In this document: in pieces, positions 18,568 through 26,979 of the stretch
How positions within the stretch are numbered: the stretch's first letter is position 1
Layout: each line of letters opens with the position of its first letter
From: an uncultured Algibacter sp.
Lineage (GTDB): Bacteria; Bacteroidota; Bacteroidia; Flavobacteriales; Flavobacteriaceae
Reading direction: 5' to 3'
DNA: 64,000 nucleotides
NCBI RefSeq assembly: GCF_947487575.1
Contig: NZ_CANKXG010000013.1
Location: 46,397 to 110,396, forward strand
The notes under the pieces: generated by a model
The model's input: only the letters and a program-made list of their open reading frames with translations
What the model was told of the DNA's origin: nothing
The model's database searches: none
Position numbers and translations under genes: made by a program

Positions 18568-20325
18568 CTAATTGGAAGTTGTTTCACTTAATTGTTTCAA
18601 ATAAAGGTGCTTATAATAGCCATCTAAATTTATTAGGCTTTCATGCGTTCCTTCTTGAACAATTTTTCCATTGTCTAAAACAATTATTTTATCTGCATTT
18701 TTGGCTGAAGACACTCTATGACTGACAATAATGGCTGTTTTTTCTTTTGAAATCTTACTGAGGTTTTTTAATATTTTCTCTTCAGTTTCTGTATCCACAG
18801 CCGATAAGCAATCGTCTAACAATAATATTTTAGGTGCTTTAATAATAGCCCTGGCAATTGAAACACGTTGTTTTTGTCCGCCAGAAAGTGTAATACCACG
18901 TTCTCCTAAAACAGTGTCATAACCTTTATTAAATTTAATGATGTTTTTATGCACTTGTGCATTTTTGGCAGCTTCTATAACATCATCCTCAGTTGCATCT
19001 TGCTTTCCAAATTTAATATTGGTTTTTATGGTATCAGAAAACAGAAAAGCATCTTGTGGTACGTAGCCAATACTATTTCGCAAATCATTAAGGTTTAGCC
19101 TGTTAATTTCAGTGCTATTAATTTTAATTGAACCCTTATCAATATCGTAAAGCCTTCCAACTAAATCTAAAATAGTAGATTTTCCTGACCCAGTTTTTCC
19201 CAGAATAGCAAGAGTTTCACCTTCATTAATTTGGAAACTTACATTTTTAAGGGCTATAATATTGGTATCATGATAAGTAAAGGATACATTTTTGAAAACA
19301 ATATCGCCTGTAATTTCAGTATGATTATTTACATTGTTTTTAATTTCAGGTTCAATTTTTAAAAACTCATTAATTCGTTTTTGTGATGCTTCGGCTTGTT
19401 GTACAATTGAAGTTACCCAACCTACCGTAGCTACAGGCCATGTTAGCATGTTTACGTAAATAATAAATTCTGCTATAGTACCAATACTCTCAATTTCGCC
19501 ATTTATGTATTGCATGCCACCAATGTAGATAACCAATAAGTTACTTGTGCCTATAAGTAATATCATCATCGGGAAAAACCATGCCTGAATTTTAGTTAGA
19601 TTAATTTGTTTTTCTTTACTCTCTGCGGCAAGCGATTTAAAATTTGCTGAGGTTTGTGGCTCAATTCCGTAAGCTTTAATTACAGAAATACCGCTAAAGG
19701 ATTCTTGAGTAAAAGTCGAAAGTTTCGATAAATACTCTTGAACAATAGTACTTCGTTTATGGATTTCTTTACTTAATTTATAAATAATAACAGATAAAAT
19801 AGGCAGCGGTACAATGGTGTATAGCGTCAATTTTGGCGAGGCATTTATCATGTAAATAATTACTATCACAAAAAGAGCAAGTGTGTTAATGCTGTACATT
19901 AAGGCTGGTCCACCGTACATTCTAACTCTTGTTACATCTTCTGTAATACGGTTCATTAAATCACCTGTTCTATTTTGTTTGTAGAACCTTAATGAGAGCT
20001 TTTGGTATTGGGCATAAATTTCGTTTTTTAAATCGTATTCAATATAACGAGACACATTTATGATGGTTTGCCTCATAAAAAAAGTAAGAATAGCAGCAAT
20101 TACTGCAGCACCAATAATATAGAGAATGGCTTCTAATAAATCTGCCCTAAAGGTGCTTTCGTCTATAGATTTCTCAAAATACCGCTCTATCGCTACAAAT
20201 ATTTTTTTTACATAACGTGGCGTATACAGTAAAAACAAACGTGCCACTACAGTAATGATAGAACCAATAATTAGATGTGTTCTATATTTAAAAAAGTATT
20301 TATTGAGGTGCCTTAATTCTTTCAT
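18568..20325 (-). CDS. ABC exporter, fused permease-ATPase (MsbA-like)
   Basis: Six membrane helices (residues about 15-320) are followed by an ATPase domain. The Walker A is ILGKTGSGKST near 376, the signature is LSGGQKQR near 481, and Walker B is ILLLDDCLSAVDTETE near 502. As a half-transporter of 585 residues it should work as a homodimer exporting lipid or drug substrates. The N-terminus (MKELRHLNKYFFKYRTHLIIG) matches a Bacteroidetes group annotated as lipid A or multidrug exporters. It is transcribed divergently from nusB. Confidence 0.9.
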   Translation of the reverse strand: MKELRHLNKYFFKYRTHLIIGSIITVVARLFLLYTPRYVKKIFVAIERYFEKSIDESTFRADLLEAILYIIGAAVIAAILTFFMRQTIINVSRYIEYDLKNEIYAQYQKLSLRFYKQNRTGDLMNRITEDVTRVRMYGGPALMYSINTLALFVIVIIYMINASPKLTLYTIVPLPILSVIIYKLSKEIHKRSTIVQEYLSKLSTFTQESFSGISVIKAYGIEPQTSANFKSLAAESKEKQINLTKIQAWFFPMMILLIGTSNLLVIYIGGMQYINGEIESIGTIAEFIIYVNMLTWPVATVGWVTSIVQQAEASQKRINEFLKIEPEIKNNVNNHTEITGDIVFKNVSFTYHDTNIIALKNVSFQINEGETLAILGKTGSGKSTILDLVGRLYDIDKGSIKINSTEINRLNLNDLRNSIGYVPQDAFLFSDTIKTNIKFGKQDATEDDVIEAAKNAQVHKNIIKFNKGYDTVLGERGITLSGGQKQRVSIARAIIKAPKILLLDDCLSAVDTETEEKILKNLSKISKEKTAIIVSHRVSSAKNADKIIVLDNGKIVQEGTHESLINLDGYYKHLYLKQLSETTSN

Positions 20326-20348
20326 TTACCTAGATAGGAATAGGATAG

Positions 20349-20356
20349 CAAATATA
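20349..20356 (-). promoter_or_regulatory. Candidate -7 box (TATATTTG) for the ABC exporter
   Basis: On the minus strand TATATTTG matches TAnnTTTG exactly and lies 23 bases upstream of the start codon. The upstream -33 element is not clear. Confidence 0.45.
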
Positions 20357-20469
20357 ACGTAATAATGCTAAATTACTTAGTTTATGGGTTAAGCTAATTG
20401 TTAAATTAAGCTTAAAGATTTATCTGATAATTAAATGATGAATAACTCTTGTTTTTTTAAATATAGTGT

Positions 20470-20477
20470 TATTTTTG
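20470..20477 (+). promoter_or_regulatory. Candidate -7 box (TATTTTTG) for nusB operon
   Basis: TATTTTTG is an exact TAnnTTTG match 52 bases before the nusB start. Confidence 0.5.
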
Positions 20478-20529
20478 CGGCACTAAAAACAATGAAATTA
20501 TTTCATCTTTTTAATTAAAGTTCTTTGTA

Positions 20530-21477
20530 ATGATGCTAAATAGAAGACATATACGTGTAAAAGTCATGCAAACGTTATACGCCTTTAAAGGTAGTGAGAG
20601 TGACGATTTTAGTAAAGACCAAAAGTTTTTACTCTTTAGTATTGATAATATGTACAATTTGTATTTGTTATTAATGTCTTTATTAATTGAAGTTCAAAAA
20701 CGAGCAGAAAGCGATTTACAAAAGAAACAGAAAAAACATCTTGCCACAAAAGAAGATAAAGACCCAAATAGAAAGTTTGTTAACAACCAGTTATTAAAAC
20801 TTTTAAAAGATAATTTTTCTTTAAAAGAACAATTAGAAGCCAACAAAATTACCAATTGGGAGCTAGATGGTGAATACATAGATATTATTTTTAAGGATAT
20901 TATATCTAGCGATTTATACAAAGAGTATATGAAGACTAGAGTGTCTGATTTTAAAGAAGATAAGGACTTTATAGTCGATGTTTTTAAAGATATTATGGCT
21001 CCCAACGATAAGCTTTATGATTATATGGAAGATAAAAACCTAACTTGGTTAGATGACCTTCCTACGGTTAATACCACTATTCTAAAATTACTTAGAAAAG
21101 TTAAAGAGTCATCAACGGAGCATTATTTTACACCCAAACTTTATAAAGATGTAGAAGACCAACAATTTGCTATAGATTTATTTAAGAAAACACTTTTAAA
21201 CAACGCAACAATTAAAGCAGAGATAGGTAAGAGAACTAAAAACTGGGATTCCGATCGTATTGCAACTGTTGATTATGTATTGCTACAAATGGCTATTTGC
21301 GAGTTAAATAACTTTCCTTCAATTCCTGTAAAAGTAACTATTAATGAGTATTTAGAAATATCAAAAGAATATTCTACGCCAAAAAGCAGCATTTTTATTA
21401 ATGGTATTTTAGATAAGTTGGTTAAGGAGTATGAAGCCGCAGGTGAGTTAAATAAAATAGGGCGTGGGCTTATGTAA
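20530..21477 (+). CDS. nusB: Transcription antitermination factor NusB
   Basis: The conserved NusB start MLNRRHIRVKVMQTLYAF and the C-terminal NusB core (VDYVLLQMAICELNNFPSIPVKVTINEYLEISKEYSTPKSSIFINGILDKL, about 240-295) are clear. At 315 residues it is twice the length of E. coli NusB; the extra is a charged middle insert (about 55-180) that is normal for Bacteroidetes. NusB binds boxA RNA with S10 in rRNA antitermination. Two adjacent ATG codons could start the protein. It heads the nusB-DUF1573-yajC series. Confidence 0.93.
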   Translation: MMLNRRHIRVKVMQTLYAFKGSESDDFSKDQKFLLFSIDNMYNLYLLLMSLLIEVQKRAESDLQKKQKKHLATKEDKDPNRKFVNNQLLKLLKDNFSLKEQLEANKITNWELDGEYIDIIFKDIISSDLYKEYMKTRVSDFKEDKDFIVDVFKDIMAPNDKLYDYMEDKNLTWLDDLPTVNTTILKLLRKVKESSTEHYFTPKLYKDVEDQQFAIDLFKKTLLNNATIKAEIGKRTKNWDSDRIATVDYVLLQMAICELNNFPSIPVKVTINEYLEISKEYSTPKSSIFINGILDKLVKEYEAAGELNKIGRGLM

Positions 21478-21580
21478 TCACTATTTATATACGAAAATGT
21501 GTTAAGAAGAATACAAAAGTTTTTAATCGATTAAATAATTACTATTTTTACACATCTAAAAAAATTTAAAATAATCTATC

Positions 21581-22063
21581 ATGAAGAAAATAATTTTAGG
21601 ACTTAGTGCAATGTGTTTAGTTGCTTTTACCTCTTGTAAAGAGAAAGCTAGTCAAAAAATTGATGAAAGTAACATTGCTGCTGCTGCAGAAAGAGATGCG
21701 GTTGCATCAAAATTTCCAGTAATAGAATTTGATAAAAAAGAACACGATTTTGGTGAAATTGAAGCAAAAACAGCAGTAGAAACTACTTTTAATTACACTA
21801 ATAAAGGTGATGCGCCTTTAGTAATTACAAATATTAAAAGTTCTTGTGGTTGTACTGTTCCTCAAGATTGGAGTAGAGAGCCTCTTTTGCCTGGTGATTC
21901 AGGTAAGTTTTCTGTTAAATTTAATGGAAGTGGTGCAAATAAAATCACTAAAACAATAACTGTTACTGCTAATACTGAAAAAGGTTCTGAGGTTGTGAAA
22001 ATTACAGCATTTGTAAAACCTGATCCTAATAAAGCTAAACCAGTACCAGGGCAAACTAAATAA
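21581..22063 (+). CDS. DUF1573 lipoprotein
   Basis: A lipobox (VAFTSC, Cys 19) marks a lipoprotein. The DUF1573 domain covers about residues 48-145, with KKEHDFGEIEAKTAVETTFNYTNKG and ITNIKSSCGCTVP. The family has an immunoglobulin-like fold (related to ASH domains) and an invariant SSCGCT motif. Its function is not established. In Bacteroidetes it usually sits between nusB and yajC, as here, so it may serve envelope or secretion functions. The yajC gene starts eight bases downstream. Confidence 0.87.
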   Translation: MKKIILGLSAMCLVAFTSCKEKASQKIDESNIAAAAERDAVASKFPVIEFDKKEHDFGEIEAKTAVETTFNYTNKGDAPLVITNIKSSCGCTVPQDWSREPLLPGDSGKFSVKFNGSGANKITKTITVTANTEKGSEVVKITAFVKPDPNKAKPVPGQTK

Positions 22064-22071
22064 ATTATAAA

Positions 22072-22368
22072 ATGGGAGAAGGTATTGGGCAATTTATGCC
22101 ATTTATTTTAATGTTCGTAGTTGTGTATTTCTTTATGATTGCACCACAAATGAAACGTGCAAAAAAAGAAAAGAAATTTGCAGCCGAATTAAAACGTGGT
22201 GATAAAGTAATTACTAAAAGTGGTTTACACGGTAAAGTTTCTGACTTAAATGATAAAGACAACAGTTGTGTTATCGAAACTATGGCTGGAAAACTAAAGT
22301 TTGATAGATCTGCAATTTCTATGGAAATGAGTTCTAAACTTAATGCATCTGCTGTAGTTAAAAAATAA
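22072..22368 (+). CDS. yajC: Preprotein translocase subunit YajC
   Basis: A single N-terminal membrane helix (FMPFILMFVVVYFFMIAPQ) is followed by the YajC domain: KEKKFAAELKRGDKVITKSGLHGKV near 35-60. The length of 98 residues is normal. YajC associates with SecDF at the inner membrane. It begins eight bases after the DUF1573 gene and is followed by a terminator. Confidence 0.95.
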   Translation: MGEGIGQFMPFILMFVVVYFFMIAPQMKRAKKEKKFAAELKRGDKVITKSGLHGKVSDLNDKDNSCVIETMAGKLKFDRSAISMEMSSKLNASAVVKK

Positions 22369-22388
22369 AACTATAACTAAAATACAAT

Positions 22389-22418
22389 AAAAAAGCTTCC
22401 TTTTGGAAGTTTTTTTTG
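22389..22418 (+). terminator. Intrinsic terminator after yajC
   Basis: AAGCTTCC and GGAAGTTT pair over 8 bp (one G-T pair) around a TTTT loop and run into T residues. It abuts the decayed repeat copy at 22419. Confidence 0.8.
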
Positions 22419-22525
22419 GTGTTAACACAAGGATAAGGGGGTATTGAGGCTTGTCCTTACTGCTGTTATGGGTGTCATACTTTCTTAATAAGGCTGTGAA
22501 CTATCCACTGCAACCTCTAAAGTGG
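22419..22525 (-). repeat. Decayed copy of the modular GCGTTA repeat (copy G)
   Basis: Read on the plus strand, the segments GGTGTTAACACAAGG and GGCTGTGAACTATCCACTGC line up in order with GGCGTTACCCACAAGG and GGCTGTGGGCTATCCACTTC of copy C at 30942-31031. Most changes are GC to AT. The end sequence is lost. Confidence 0.5.
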
Positions 22526-22583
22526 ATTTGTTTGTTAGATTAAGTTTTTAATTTGAAACGATTAAATAATAAAGAAATAGATA

Positions 22584-23888
22584 TTAACTCAAAGCGCTCT
22601 TGTAAGTTGCCAAACACCGTTCCCTTGCAAATTTATGGTCAACCATTGGCTGCGGATAAGTCAGTTCCTGAAAATCTGGAACCCATTTCTTTATATAGTT
22701 TAACGCTTTGTCAAACTTTTGAATTTGCGTGGTAGGATTAAATATTCTAAAATAAGGAGCTGCATCTACACCACAACCAGCAACCCATTGCCAATTACCA
22801 ATGTTACTTGCCATATCGTAATCATGTAATTTTTCTGCGAAATAAGCCTCTCCCCAGCGCCAATCAATTAATAAATGTTTACATAAAAAGCTTCCAACTA
22901 ACATTCTAATACGATTGTGCATAAAACCAGTTTCGTTAAGTTGTCGCATACCAGCATCAACTAAGGGGTAACCTGTTTTACCCTCGCACCATGTTTTAAA
23001 TTCAATTTCGTTATTACGCCACTCAATGCGGTCGTATTTTCGTTTAAAACTAGAGTTTTTTGTATGTGGAAAGTGCCAAAGAATCTGTATAAAAAACTCC
23101 CGCCAAATTAATTCTTGCCAAAATATTTCATTCGTTTCAGTAATCGCCTTTTCAACCATCTTTCTGATGCTAACTGTTCCAAAACGTAAATGAGGTCCTA
23201 ACCTAGAAGTGCTATCTTTTTCTGGAAAATTTCTGGTGCTTTCGTAATGCCGAATAACCGTTGGAGTAACGGTATGAGGGGGTATATTTTGAATGGATTT
23301 TTTAAAGCCAATATCCGACAAACTTAAATTGGGTAAATTTGTATCAGAAATTAAATGGCTAAGTAAATCCTCTGAAGGGTGAAATTTGAAAGGGCGTTTT
23401 CTAAATGTTTCCTTCCAACGTTTCATATAAGGTGTGTAAACTAAATATGGTTTGCCATCGCTTTTTGTGATATCATTTTTTTCAAAAACAACATGGTCTT
23501 TAAAGGTTTTGAATTGAATGTTACTTTTAGATAAAAACGTGTTTATTTCAGTATCGCGTGTTTTAGCATAAGGCTCATAATCATGATTTGTAAAAACAGT
23601 TTCTATGTTATAATTATTAATTAAGTTTTTATAAATAGCAATAGGCTTTCCATGAAATAGAGCAATACTAGTATTAAAATAAGCTTTTAACGTATTGTTT
23701 AAACCCTGAAGTGTTTCATGAATAAAAGTAACTCTAGCATCATTTTCTGGCAGTTTACTAAGAATTTCAGAATCGAAAATAAAAATTGGTAATACAGGTT
23801 TGTCGCTTTTAAGCGCTTCATAAAACCCTACGTTATCTTCTAATCTCAAATCGCGTCTAAACCAAAAAATATTTACGGCTTGCTTCAT
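22584..23888 (-). CDS. phr: Deoxyribodipyrimidine photolyase
   Basis: This light-driven flavoenzyme repairs UV-induced pyrimidine dimers. The N-terminal antenna domain starts with VNIFWFRRDLRLEDN. The FAD-binding part carries TSRLGPHLRFGTVSIRKM near 212, FWQELIWREFFIQILWHFPHT near 248, WCEGKTGYPLVDAGMRQLNETGFMHNRIRMLVGSFL near 295-330, and WQWVAGCGVDAAPYFRIFNP near 372. The Trp residues of the electron chain and the Asn before GNWQW are kept. The length of 434 residues is typical of class I CPD photolyase. It is the last gene of a minus-strand run of stress genes. Confidence 0.94.
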   Translation of the reverse strand: MKQAVNIFWFRRDLRLEDNVGFYEALKSDKPVLPIFIFDSEILSKLPENDARVTFIHETLQGLNNTLKAYFNTSIALFHGKPIAIYKNLINNYNIETVFTNHDYEPYAKTRDTEINTFLSKSNIQFKTFKDHVVFEKNDITKSDGKPYLVYTPYMKRWKETFRKRPFKFHPSEDLLSHLISDTNLPNLSLSDIGFKKSIQNIPPHTVTPTVIRHYESTRNFPEKDSTSRLGPHLRFGTVSIRKMVEKAITETNEIFWQELIWREFFIQILWHFPHTKNSSFKRKYDRIEWRNNEIEFKTWCEGKTGYPLVDAGMRQLNETGFMHNRIRMLVGSFLCKHLLIDWRWGEAYFAEKLHDYDMASNIGNWQWVAGCGVDAAPYFRIFNPTTQIQKFDKALNYIKKWVPDFQELTYPQPMVDHKFARERCLATYKSALS

Positions 23889-23935
23889 TCAATTATTTAA
23901 GTTTTTTCAGTTCCGCGAAAGCGAAAATCTCATAA

Positions 23936-24400
23936 TTATTTATAAACTCCAAAAAGTGCTTCTAATTTTTCTGTTCTGTAGTTGAAAATTTCTTCTAATT
24001 TTGGTTTTACTAGTATAGGGTGAACTAATTGCCCTAGTAAACCAAAAGGGACTTTGTAGTCTATTATATCTTCCATTTCTACACCGCCATCAATTTTGTT
24101 TATAAAATGTTTATGATGCCATAGGGTATAAGGGCCAAAGCGCTGTTCGTCAACAAAATAATGCTTGTCAACACTATGGGTTATTTCAGTTACCCATTTG
24201 GTTTTTATACCCAAAACTGGTGTAACGATATATTGAATTATTTGACCAGCAAACATAGGTCTATCCGCGCCAGATAAAATATTAAATCCCATATAATCTG
24301 GTGTTATAGTTTTTAGGTTTTTTGGGTCTGATAAAAACCCCCATGCCTTATCTACGGTTATGGGTAATTTTTGTTTTTTATGAAGTGTATATATTTTCAT
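23936..24400 (-). CDS. SRPBCC-family protein
   Basis: This is a START/Bet v1-like ligand-binding fold of 154 residues: LHKKQKLPITVDKAWGFLSDPKNLKTITPDYMGF at the start, FVDEQRFGPYTLWHHKHFINKIDGGVEMEDIIDYKVPFG in the middle and a long C-terminal helix. These motifs define the SRPBCC group usually found next to photolyase and tspO in Flavobacteriaceae and other light-responsive bacteria. The ligand is unknown. Its start lies one base after the tspO stop. Confidence 0.82.
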   Translation of the reverse strand: MKIYTLHKKQKLPITVDKAWGFLSDPKNLKTITPDYMGFNILSGADRPMFAGQIIQYIVTPVLGIKTKWVTEITHSVDKHYFVDEQRFGPYTLWHHKHFINKIDGGVEMEDIIDYKVPFGLLGQLVHPILVKPKLEEIFNYRTEKLEALFGVYK

Positions 24401-24401
24401 T

Positions 24402-24863
24402 CTAGTTATTTAGTAAAATGTACCCATTTAAAGAAGTTGCAATGCAAAGCCAAATTAAATAGGGTAATATTAATAGAGTTTTTACACCTATTTCTTTTTT
24501 AAAAGAAAAAGTAAAAAAAGAGACAATATATGTAAGTAATAGTATTACAACTAAACCAAAACTAACCAAGTGTTGATTAAAAAAAATATAGTTCCAGATA
24601 ACATTTAATACAAATTGGATGCTAAATAATATAATTACCTTCTTTGTAGGTTTTAACCTGTATAAATATGCCATGTAGGCGGAAAAACAAAGCATAATGG
24701 TTACCCATACTACTCCAAAAACCCAACCTGGAGGCGTCCAAGGTGCTTGGTTTAAATTGGTGTACCATTCAGTTTGTGGGCCATTATCCATAAGCCAACT
24801 GCCTATAGCCAATGCGCCAAAATTAATAATCAAGAAGATAACTATATACTTAAGTAACTTCAT
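24402..24863 (-). CDS. tspO: TspO/MBR family protein
   Basis: Five membrane segments, rich in Trp, and the motifs SWLMDNGPQTEWYTNLNQAPWTPPGWVFGVVWVTIM identify TspO, which binds porphyrins and cholesterol-like ligands and takes part in tetrapyrrole and light or oxygen responses. The length of 153 residues is typical. Its start codon overlaps the end of a 37-codon reading frame (24850-24963). It is followed within one base by the SRPBCC gene, so translational coupling is likely throughout this block. Confidence 0.92.
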   Translation of the reverse strand: MKLLKYIVIFLIINFGALAIGSWLMDNGPQTEWYTNLNQAPWTPPGWVFGVVWVTIMLCFSAYMAYLYRLKPTKKVIILFSIQFVLNVIWNYIFFNQHLVSFGLVVILLLTYIVSFFTFSFKKEIGVKTLLILPYLIWLCIATSLNGYILLNN

Positions 24864-24963
24864 TTCTTAATACATTTAATTGTTCTGCAACTAATTTAGA
24901 TTCATAGTGTTTTTGATTGTTAGCAGATTTATTAATGGTTGATAATTCATTCCATTCTTTCAT
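24850..24963 (-). CDS. Putative 37-residue protein overlapping tspO start
   Basis: A short frame from ATG 24963 encodes a hydrophilic peptide (MKEWNELSTINKSANNQKHY and on to RNEVT) ending in TAA inside the first codons of tspO. The overlap and the lack of stops across the whole gap are consistent with a small coupled gene or with the remainder of a larger one. I recognise no family. Confidence 0.4.
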   Translation of the reverse strand: MKEWNELSTINKSANNQKHYESKLVAEQLNVLRNEVT

Positions 24964-25019
24964 GATATTTTAAATTTTGCCAATTTAGATTTCTTTTTAA
25001 ATAATCCGAATATAACTTT

Positions 25020-25559
25020 CTATTTTAAATGTTTTATGATTTTTGAACTTAATGGATTAGTAGTAGAGAGGTAATAGTCTACTAATTTTCCAGTTGGGTT
25101 AATTAAATATTTTTGAAAATTCCACTTAACAGAAGAATCTTTTTTTTCGTTATTGATTTCTTGAGTTAACCAAGTATATATTGGATGCTGGTTTTTACCT
25201 TTAACATCAATTTTTTCTGTAATAAGAAAGCTGACACCGTAATTAACTTCGCAAAATGATGCAATGGTTTCTGGATTACCTGGTTCTTGGCTTCCAAATT
25301 GATTACAGGGCAATCCAATAACTTGAAGTTTGTCTTGATAGATGTCATGTAATTCTTGTAAGTCTTTATATTGAGACGTAAAACCACACTTAGAGGCTAC
25401 ATTTACAAATAATATGTGCTTTTCTTTGAATTTAGATAACTCTATAGGTTTTCCATTTATGGCATTAATTTTTATGTCGTAAATTGTATCTAAATTCATT
25501 TTTTTTGTCATACTACGTTTTGAATTTAAAGTAGTCAGAAATGTTTTTAGAGGATTCAT
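25020..25559 (-). CDS. Glutathione peroxidase family thiol peroxidase
   Basis: The catalytic residues of the GPx family are visible: Cys in VNVASKCGFTSQY (near 58), Gln in GLPCNQFGSQEPG (near 90), Trp and Asn in VKWNFQKYLINPTG (near 145). It carries a Cys and not selenocysteine, so it probably uses thioredoxin as reductant. The 20 residues before MNLDTIYDIK are not conserved-looking, and that internal ATG is a possible alternative start. It detoxifies hydrogen peroxide and lipid peroxides, in keeping with the photo-oxidative stress genes around it. Confidence 0.92.
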   Translation of the reverse strand: MNPLKTFLTTLNSKRSMTKKMNLDTIYDIKINAINGKPIELSKFKEKHILFVNVASKCGFTSQYKDLQELHDIYQDKLQVIGLPCNQFGSQEPGNPETIASFCEVNYGVSFLITEKIDVKGKNQHPIYTWLTQEINNEKKDSSVKWNFQKYLINPTGKLVDYYLSTTNPLSSKIIKHLK

Positions 25560-25562
25560 GAC

Positions 25563-26246
25563 TTAAATTTTAAAACTAACAATCCCACAATCCATCTCAA
25601 AAATTTGTCCTGATATTGAAGACGATTTTTCAAATAGTAAAAATTCAGCCATATCAGCAACTTCTCCAGGAGCTAGAAATTTTTTCAAAGGATGTCTTTC
25701 GGTAATATTTTCAATCATCTTCTGGTTTCTAAGTAGTTTAGAAGCCAAATCTGTATTTGTAACAGTTGGAGCAATAGCATTAATTCGGAAGGTAGGAGCT
25801 AATTCAGCTCCCAAAGATTTTACCAAACCTTCAACGCCAGATTTTGCCACAGCAATACTTGCATGAAAAGGCATACCTAATTTTGTAGCTACAGAACTAA
25901 ATAGCACTATAGAAGGATTATTTCCTTTTTTAAGAATAGAAAGGTACTTTTGAATCACCTTTATAGCGCCAAGCACGTTGATTTCAAAATCGTTTTTAAA
26001 ATCATCAATGCTTAATCTAGAAATAGGTTTCAAATTAATACTTCCAGGACAGTATACTAATCCATCTGCAATATCAATATCTGGTAGTTCTTGTTGTGTA
26101 ATATCGCAATTGTGGTGAGTAAAATTGTTATGCGATATGTCCGGAATACTTCGGCTAATGTTTATAACATTGCAATTAACTAATAGTTTTTCAACTAATG
26201 CTTTTCCAATGCCCTTACTTCCACCAACTACTATTATTGTTTTCAT
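25563..26246 (-). CDS. Short-chain dehydrogenase/reductase
   Basis: The classical SDR features are present. The NAD(P) loop is TIIVVGGSKGIGKALVEKL near residue 5-20 (GGxxGIG). The catalytic Ser is in LFSSVATK near 118. The usual YxxxK is altered: HASIAVAKSGVEG near 131 has Ile or Ser at the Tyr position and keeps the Lys. The missing Tyr makes normal dehydrogenase chemistry doubtful. The length of 227 residues is slightly short. It ends three bases from the peroxidase start and belongs to the same stress operon. Confidence 0.85.
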   Translation of the reverse strand: MKTIIVVGGSKGIGKALVEKLLVNCNVINISRSIPDISHNNFTHHNCDITQQELPDIDIADGLVYCPGSINLKPISRLSIDDFKNDFEINVLGAIKVIQKYLSILKKGNNPSIVLFSSVATKLGMPFHASIAVAKSGVEGLVKSLGAELAPTFRINAIAPTVTNTDLASKLLRNQKMIENITERHPLKKFLAPGEVADMAEFLLFEKSSSISGQIFEMDCGIVSFKI

Positions 26247-26267
26247 AGGTTTCAGGGCATTTAGTTT

Positions 26268-26483
26268 TTAAGGTCTACCCTTTAACCTTTTTTCAATTTT
26301 TTGCTTAATCACGGTTAATCGCTTCATTAAATCCATTATTACTGGATCTTTTTCCTTTTTATAAATGTCATTTAAACCTAATATTAAACTTTTAACTTCT
26401 CTAGATGATTCGATACGTTCACTTGTTGTTTTAAAAGTGTGTCTACGCTTCTCGAATTCTAAAGCTTTATCAATAATTTCCAT
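26268..26483 (-). CDS. Small basic protein, 71 residues, paralogue 1
   Basis: No known family is recognised. The protein looks all-helical and charged: MEIIDKALEFEKRRHTF, then SREVKSLILGLNDIYKKEKDP, then MDLMKRLTVIKQKIEKRLKGRP. It shares more than half of its residues and its exact length with the neighbour at 26641-26856, including the closing IEKRLKGRP. The two genes are tandem duplicates. The basic helical end could bind nucleic acid or a partner protein. Confidence 0.7.
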   Translation of the reverse strand: MEIIDKALEFEKRRHTFKTTSERIESSREVKSLILGLNDIYKKEKDPVIMDLMKRLTVIKQKIEKRLKGRP

Positions 26484-26640
26484 ATATTTTTTTAATCTTT
26501 AATCTAACTTAATGGGAGCAATTTGCATGCCAATTTAGCCAATATAGTAAATTATGATAGATTAACTATTTTTATATGGATTTATTAGGGAAAATTTTAT
26601 ATTTACAAATATTTAATATCTGTTTTTGGCAGTAGTGCCT

Positions 26641-26856
26641 TTAAGGACGACCTTTCAGTCGTTTTTCTATCTTTCTTTTTATAGCTGTAATGCGCTTCAT
26701 AATATCCATGATTTCCTCGTCCTTTTCAACCTTATATACTTCATTCAAATCTAAGACTAATGCTTTTGCTTCTCTAGAAAGTTTTACACGGTCGCTAGTA
26801 GAAAGTGATCTCATTTTTCTTTGCTCAAACTCCAACGCTCTGTCAATTAACTCCAT
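26641..26856 (-). CDS. Small basic protein, 71 residues, paralogue 2
   Basis: This is the second copy of the duplicated small helical protein: MELIDRALEFEQRKMRSL, then SREAKALVLDLNEVYKVEKDEE, then IMDIMKRITAIKRKIEKRLKGRP. The conserved core alternates hydrophobic positions at heptad-like spacing, which suggests a helical hairpin or short coiled coil. It is separated by 157 bases from paralogue 1. It lies between the photo-oxidative stress genes and the ABC1 kinase operon. Confidence 0.7.
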   Translation of the reverse strand: MELIDRALEFEQRKMRSLSTSDRVKLSREAKALVLDLNEVYKVEKDEEIMDIMKRITAIKRKIEKRLKGRP

Positions 26857-26979
26857 AGTAATAATATTTATGGCAATAATACTAAATTGTTCGCTAACTA
26901 TTTAAATAATTTAAGTATTATAATTAATAATACTATAACAATAACTTATTGTGTTAACAATATTGCTGGTATTTAATAG

